Assembly: GCF_015767435.1 (NCBI RefSeq)
Contig: NZ_JADWOV010000245.1
Span: 1-64,000 of the forward strand
Direction: 5' to 3'
DNA length: 64,000 nt
Source of the DNA: Polaribacter sp. BAL334
GTDB lineage: Bacteria; Bacteroidota; Bacteroidia; Flavobacteriales; Flavobacteriaceae
Below are positions 59,747 through 64,000 of the stretch, one piece after another; positions within the stretch are counted from its first letter, which is position 1, and each line of letters begins with the position of its first letter. The notes below the pieces were generated by a model. That model saw only the letters and a list, made by a program, of their open reading frames with translations, was not told the DNA's origin and did not search any database. The position numbers were made by a program, and so were the translations under genes.

Positions 59747-61335
59747 TGCTGATGAAGACGAACAAATTAAATAGAAGAGATTTTATAAAGCTAAGTGCTT
59801 TTGCTTCAGCTGCCTTGCCAATAACATTGAGTGGTTTTCCATTGTTTGCAAACGACAAACCAAAAGAATATCAATTTTCAGAAGACAATGAAAATATTCT
59901 AGTTTTAATTCAATTACAAGGAGGAAATGATGGATTAAACACCGTTTTTAATCTAAATCAATATGACAACCTACAAAGTGTTCGCTCAAATATTATTATT
60001 CCTGAAGCAAATTTAGTTTCCATTGATGGTGAAACGAGTTTTCATCCTTCATTATTAGGGATGAAAACCATTTGGAATCAAGAAAAATTATCAATCATTC
60101 AGAATGTAGGGTATCCAAATCAAAATAGGTCGCATTTTAGATCTACTGATATTTGGAATTCTGCATCAGCTGCAGATCAATACATTTCTTCAGGTTGGCT
60201 TGGACGCTTTTTCGATGAAAATCATGCAGCATATCCAGAAAATTATCCAAACACAAACAATCCACATCCATTTGCCATTACTTTAGGAAAAGTAGTTTCG
60301 GAAACGTGCCAAGGAACAAATTCAAATTTTTCAATGGCAATCTCTGACCCTACAAATCCAGGAACAGCTTTGGCGTCTAATACCGGTGAAATGCCTGCTA
60401 ACTGTTATGGTGATTCATTAGATTTTGTTAATAAAACCATTGCTCAAACAAATGCGTATGCAGATGTAATAGTCAAAGCCGCAAATTCAGGTAATAATTT
60501 ATCAACCAAATACGAAAATAGCAACAACAATAAATTAGCAGGAAAACTCAAAAATGTAGCCAAATTAATTTCTGGCGGATTAAAAACTAAGATTTATATT
60601 GTTCAATTGGGTGGATTTGATAATCATGACAATCAGGTAATTGCTGGAGATGTTACACAAGGAAAACACAGTGATTTATTAAAAGAATTATCAGATGCAA
60701 TTGTTGCATTCCAAGAAGATTTAGAATTGTTAAAAATAGATCATAAAGTAATTGGATTGACCTACTCTGAATTTGGAAGAAGAATTCGTTCTAATGGTGC
60801 ATTCGGCACAGACCATGGCTCTGCAGCCCCTTTGTTTTTGTTTGGTACTTGTGCAAAAAATCAAATTTTAGGTGATGCCCCTCAAATTGACACTCAAGTT
60901 GATGACCAAGAAGGTGTACAAATGCAATATGATTTTAGAAATATATATAGTACCCTTTTAACTGATTGGTTGGGTGCAACAAAACAACAATCTACCAATG
61001 TTTTATTTGATGAATTTGCTGCTTTACCACTTTTTAAAGAAGGCTGTGCTGCTTCATTATCAACCACTGATTTTATATTAAAAGAATTAGAAATTGAGGT
61101 GTATCCAAATCCAACAGTTCATACAATCAATATCCAATTTTTGGGGAATGACGAAAACATAAAAATTACATTGTATAATAGCATAGGTGCAATTGTAAAA
61201 CAGGTTACAAATCAACGATTTAGTGCAATACAACACACCTTAAAAGTAGAGGTAACAAGCTTACCAAAAGGAAATTATTTTATACATTACCAATCAAAAG
61301 GAATTTCAAGAACCAAAAAGTTATTGAAGTATTAA
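59746..61335 (+). CDS. DUF1501 protein with Tat-like signal and T9SS tail
   Basis: 529 aa. The N-terminus MLMKTNKLNRRDFIKLSAFA has a twin-arginine motif (RRDFIK), suggesting Tat export; an alternative ATG lies two codons downstream. DUF1501 landmarks: LVLIQLQGGNDGLNTVF, SRSHFRSTDIW-like motif NRSHFRSTDIWNS, GWLGRF, GFDNHDNQ, YSEFGRRIRSNGAFGTDHGSAAP. It is an alkaline-phosphatase-like superfamily protein of unknown substrate. A T9SS type A tail follows (VYPNPTVHTINIQF to SRTKKLLKY). Combined Tat-like signal and T9SS tail is notable. It is coupled to DUF1800 and precedes GSCFA by 3 bases. Confidence 0.92.
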   Translation: MLMKTNKLNRRDFIKLSAFASAALPITLSGFPLFANDKPKEYQFSEDNENILVLIQLQGGNDGLNTVFNLNQYDNLQSVRSNIIIPEANLVSIDGETSFHPSLLGMKTIWNQEKLSIIQNVGYPNQNRSHFRSTDIWNSASAADQYISSGWLGRFFDENHAAYPENYPNTNNPHPFAITLGKVVSETCQGTNSNFSMAISDPTNPGTALASNTGEMPANCYGDSLDFVNKTIAQTNAYADVIVKAANSGNNLSTKYENSNNNKLAGKLKNVAKLISGGLKTKIYIVQLGGFDNHDNQVIAGDVTQGKHSDLLKELSDAIVAFQEDLELLKIDHKVIGLTYSEFGRRIRSNGAFGTDHGSAAPLFLFGTCAKNQILGDAPQIDTQVDDQEGVQMQYDFRNIYSTLLTDWLGATKQQSTNVLFDEFAALPLFKEGCAASLSTTDFILKELEIEVYPNPTVHTINIQFLGNDENIKITLYNSIGAIVKQVTNQRFSAIQHTLKVEVTSLPKGNYFIHYQSKGISRTKKLLKY

Positions 61336-61338
61336 TTT

Positions 61339-62286
61339 ATGAAACTTCAAACCAATGTTCAGTTAAAAAAACAACCTGAAAACCCAATCAATTACCAATC
61401 GAAAATAGTTTTGTTGGGTTCTTGTTTTTCTGAAAATATAGGAGCAAAATTTGATTTTTATAAATTTCAAGTGCTTCAAAATCCATTTGGAATTTTATTT
61501 CATCCAACAGCGATTGAGAAATTTATCCATCAAGTTGTTACTAAAAAAGTGTTTACAGTCAACGATGTTTTCTTTGAAAATGAACGTTGGCATAGCTTTG
61601 ACGCACATTCTAGTTTGAGTTCTTCAAACAAAGAAACGCTTTTATCCAACCTAAATTCAGGAATTGAATCAACCAATTTGATGCTCAAAAATGCCACTCA
61701 TTGCATCATTACTTTTGGTACTTCTTGGATATATCGTTTTTCTGAAACTGATGAAATTGTCGCCAATTGTCATAAAATTCCACAAAAGAAATTTACCAAA
61801 GAATTACTTTCCGTAAACGAAATTTCAGAAAGTGTTGAAAATATCATCTCTTCTCTGATAGCTATAAATCCTGAAATTACGGTCATTTTCACAGTTTCAC
61901 CTGTGAGACATTTGAAAGATGGTTTTGTGGAAAATACCCAAAGCAAAGCGCATTTGATTGCAGCAATTCATGCCATTTCAAAAAATAAAAATGTTTTGTA
62001 TTTTCCTTCGTTTGAAATCATGATGGACGAATTGCGCGATTATCGTTTTTATGGTGAAGACATGATTCATCCCAATCAAATTGCGATTCAATATATTTGG
62101 GAGAAATTCATAACTACTTGGTTTTCTGAGGAAACCATTCCAATAATGAATGACATAGAAAGCATTCAAAAAGGATTGTTGCACAAACCTTTCCATGAAA
62201 ATTCAGAAAAACATCAAATATTTGTAAATAATTTGAAACAGCAAATTGCCCAAATTCAATTGAAATTTCCGTTTATAGAGTTTTAG
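61339..62286 (+). CDS. GSCFA-domain protein (SGNH-hydrolase-like)
   Basis: 315 aa. The family motif GSCFSENIG lies at about 27-35 (canonical GSCFA has Ala where Ser is seen here). Later blocks are NPFGILFHPTAIEK, HCIITFGTSWIYRF, VIFTVSPVRHLKDG and RFYGEDMIHPNQIAIQYIWE, giving likely Ser, Asp and His of an SGNH-type active site (DxxHP in EDMIHP). The function is unknown, possibly an acetylesterase or transferase. It follows the DUF1501 gene by 3 bases, in one operon. Confidence 0.92.
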   Translation: MKLQTNVQLKKQPENPINYQSKIVLLGSCFSENIGAKFDFYKFQVLQNPFGILFHPTAIEKFIHQVVTKKVFTVNDVFFENERWHSFDAHSSLSSSNKETLLSNLNSGIESTNLMLKNATHCIITFGTSWIYRFSETDEIVANCHKIPQKKFTKELLSVNEISESVENIISSLIAINPEITVIFTVSPVRHLKDGFVENTQSKAHLIAAIHAISKNKNVLYFPSFEIMMDELRDYRFYGEDMIHPNQIAIQYIWEKFITTWFSEETIPIMNDIESIQKGLLHKPFHENSEKHQIFVNNLKQQIAQIQLKFPFIEF

Positions 62287-62376
62287 TTTTTAGGTTTTGA
62301 TTTTTTTTGAATCCTTTTAGAAATGAAATTAATTCATAAAGTTTACTCATTTATAACACAAAAAAATATCAATATT

Positions 62377-62620
62377 CGACCCCTATTGGGGTCGTCGTTG
62401 ACAACCCAAAACCATTTGTTATAAATATGTAATCCCTAATGGGATTAAAAAAATTTATTGGTGATTAAGATGAATCCATAGGATTCAAACAATTATAGCA
62501 AATAAATATTCAGAAGGCAAAATGAATCCATAGGATTCAAATATTTATAAAAAAACGTAAAATACACCAAAATTTTTAAAAACCATCTGTAGTAAATATA
62601 TAATCCCTAATAGGAATATT
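62377..62620. repeat. Cluster of five short REP-like hairpins beside a RAYT gene
   Basis: Five imperfectly related hairpins: CGACCCC-TATT-GGGGTCG (62377-62394), AATCCC-TAAT-GGGATT (62431-62446), TGAATCC-ATA-GGATTCA twice (62471-62487 and 62523-62539), and a degenerate AATCCCTAATAGGAAT (62602-62617). All share a C-rich arm, a TA-containing loop and a G-rich arm. Repeats of this sort next to a Y1 transposase of RAYT type are the usual REP/REPIN arrangement. The 370-base gap has no coding sequence. Confidence 0.65.
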
Positions 62621-62654
62621 CAAAGGAAGATTAATTATTTTTACAAAAAAAATT

Positions 62655-63116
62655 ATGCCTAATACCTATTCACAACTATATGTGCAAATTGTTTTTGCTG
62701 TAAAAGGAAGAGAAAATTTGATTCAATTGTCTTGGGAGGACGAATTATATAAATACATAACAGGTATTATTCAAAATAAAGGTCAAAAACTATTGGCTAT
62801 AAATGGAATGCCAAACCATATCCATATTTTAATTGGTTTTAAACCCGATTGCAATATTTCAGATTTAGTTAGAGAAATCAAAAAATCCTCACATTCTTTC
62901 ATAAATGAAAAGAAATTCTGTAAATCAAAATTTTATTGGCAAGAAGGTTTTGGTGCATTTTCATATAATCATTCAATGCTAAATAGAATTATATCATATA
63001 TCAACAATCAAAAAAAACATCATAAAACAAAAACTTTCAGAGAGGAATACCTAGAAATCCTTCAAAAATTTAATGTTGAATTTAATCAAGCCTATTTATT
63101 TGAGTTTAATGAATAG
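62655..63116 (+). CDS. IS200-like Y1 transposase, REP-associated (RAYT)
   Basis: 153 aa. HUH motif His55-Ile-His57 (NHIHIL) and a probable catalytic Tyr115 (RIISYINNQKKHH), as in TnpA of IS200/IS605. Other blocks: LYVQIVFAVKGRENLI, WQEGFGAFSYNHS. There is no tnpB, no terminal repeats of a mobile IS, and five REP-like hairpins lie just upstream; hence a RAYT (domesticated transposase that handles REPs) is preferred over a mobile IS. All catalytic residues seem intact. The ATG at 62655 fits. Confidence 0.88.
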   Translation: MPNTYSQLYVQIVFAVKGRENLIQLSWEDELYKYITGIIQNKGQKLLAINGMPNHIHILIGFKPDCNISDLVREIKKSSHSFINEKKFCKSKFYWQEGFGAFSYNHSMLNRIISYINNQKKHHKTKTFREEYLEILQKFNVEFNQAYLFEFNE

Positions 63117-63364
63117 AGAACAATTTGAAGTTATACATCATTAATGCTATTTAGCGATTATGCTATTACACCATAATAATAGTTTAATTATTAGAAATAG
63201 TATAAAAATCAAAAAAACAATTATTGCGTTTTTGAAAAATAGTAAAATGTCCTTGATTGATATTACTCCTTAAAATTTTATAAACCCTTGCAGAAAAAAA
63301 ATACGACAAATTGCGTATTTGAAAACTTGCTGATTTTTTTCTTTCTTTACTGCAAAAATCAGGC

Positions 63365-64000
63365 ATGATTAAAAATATATTTTACCCAACATCGCAAACT
63401 ATTTTTATTTGGTTGAGCACCATTTACTTGTTTTTCTTATTGTATTTGGGAAAAATCAGTCCGTTAAGCATTCTTTTTGTCTATTTTTTGGAGACCATAA
63501 TTATCGGAATTTTCAATGCTTTGAAAATGTTTTGCACTATCAAATTAGGCAATTCTAGTGGCTATGGAATGATTGTTTTTTTCTTATTTCATTATGGTTT
63601 TTTTGTTGCGATTCAATCCATTTTTGGGTTTGCAATGTTTAGTATTGGTGATGATGTTGTTTTTAAAGAACCTTTTCATTTGATTGATAATTACTCAAAA
63701 ATTCTACAATTAGCCGACATTAAATATGCACTTCCAGCAATTGTTTTCACACACCTTGGAAAGTTTTTTACTGATTTTATTGCCAATAAAAAATACTTAA
63801 AATTTGGTATCAAAGAAATGATGGTTTCACCTTATGTGCGAATTATTATTCAGCAATTTGTAGTCATTTTATCGTTCTTTTTTATCATTTTTTCAGAAAC
63901 TGGAATGGTTGCAGCCATCCTTTTAATCCTATTCCGATTTGGGATTGATTTGACATTGGAAGCCATTAAAGAAGATTCCAAAACCTTGGATTTTGTTGCC
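63365..64000 (+). CDS. Integral membrane protein, DUF6498-like (C-terminus outside window)
   Basis: 212 codons visible, reading off the right edge. It begins MIKNIFYPTSQTIFIWLSTI and has several hydrophobic helices (YLFFLLYLGKISPLSILFVYFLET, GMIVFFLFHYGFFVAIQSIFG, VVILSFFFIIFSETGMVAAILLILFRF). HYGFFV in a helix is reminiscent of DUF6498. The gap before it (63117-63364) shows no other feature. Function unknown. Confidence 0.7.
   Translation, partial: MIKNIFYPTSQTIFIWLSTIYLFFLLYLGKISPLSILFVYFLETIIIGIFNALKMFCTIKLGNSSGYGMIVFFLFHYGFFVAIQSIFGFAMFSIGDDVVFKEPFHLIDNYSKILQLADIKYALPAIVFTHLGKFFTDFIANKKYLKFGIKEMMVSPYVRIIIQQFVVILSFFFIIFSETGMVAAILLILFRFGIDLTLEAIKEDSKTLDFVA

Noticed and set aside
62377..62620. 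Possible CRISPR array
   Set aside because: Repeats are short hairpins of different sequence with irregular spacing, and no cas genes are near; REP-like elements explain them better.
62655..63116. Mobile IS200/IS605 insertion sequence
   Set aside because: No tnpB, no typical IS ends, and REP-like hairpins beside it; RAYT is the better description.

Overview
The window is AT-rich chromosomal DNA from a member of the Bacteroidota, most likely a marine Flavobacteriaceae of the Polaribacter/Tenacibaculum type. This genus-level guess is an inference. The evidence is a SusC/SusD polysaccharide-utilisation locus, many proteins with a type IX secretion (T9SS) C-terminal domain, GLPGLI-family proteins, promoters of the Bacteroidota form TTTG-N19..23-TAnnTTTG, and a Y_Y_Y-domain/LuxR-type regulator. 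No tRNA, rRNA or CRISPR array was seen.

Region 1 (1-23.2 kb, minus strand) is a beta-glucan (laminarin-like) utilisation locus. In transcription order it has: a SusR-like membrane regulator; a PKD/T9SS surface protein with a 55-aa companion and a strong terminator; a decayed copy of the regulator's 3' end; a T9SS glycan-binding protein; SusC; SusD; a second surface lipoprotein; GH5 (with CBM6-like modules), GH16, GH3 and GH30 enzymes; and the start of a sugar-porter MFS gene. Surface proteins would bind and cut the glucan, SusCD would import oligosaccharides, GH3 and GH30 would finish them, and the MFS protein would take up the sugar.

Region 2 (23.3-32 kb) holds two HxlR-type regulators, each divergent from small stress or detoxification-like gene sets: DUF4345-like and other membrane proteins, two short-chain dehydrogenases, an exported dehalogenase-like hydrolase lacking the halide-binding residues, a SnoaL-like lipoprotein and a T9SS esterase. 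The second regulator has a clear operator/promoter arrangement.

Region 3 (32.06-39.56 kb) is the most unusual part. It is a 7.5-kb island lying immediately 3' of trhO and flanked by a 77-bp direct repeat of the trhO 3' end. It carries two small secreted proteins, four GLPGLI proteins (one with a frameshift in an A8 tract) and a TonB-receptor-like outer-membrane protein. The two small-protein genes share a duplicated promoter with a T15 tract between the -33 and -7 boxes and a duplicated structured leader RNA. This looks like an undescribed, possibly phase-variable secreted-peptide/GLPGLI system.

Region 4 (39.5-51 kb) is mostly core metabolism: trhO; pflB and pflA (pflA has no ATG start) with an OFA-family transporter for anaerobic pyruvate/formate metabolism; asd; a PaaE-like reductase; a LysE-type exporter; and a FecA-like TonB receptor behind a probable iron-box promoter.

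Region 5 (51-64 kb) has a lipoprotein, two TPM-domain proteins with LemA, a MerR regulator, an M23 endopeptidase, alaS, a DUF1800-DUF1501(T9SS)-GSCFA operon, a cluster of REP-like hairpins beside their probable RAYT transposase, and the start of a membrane-protein gene.
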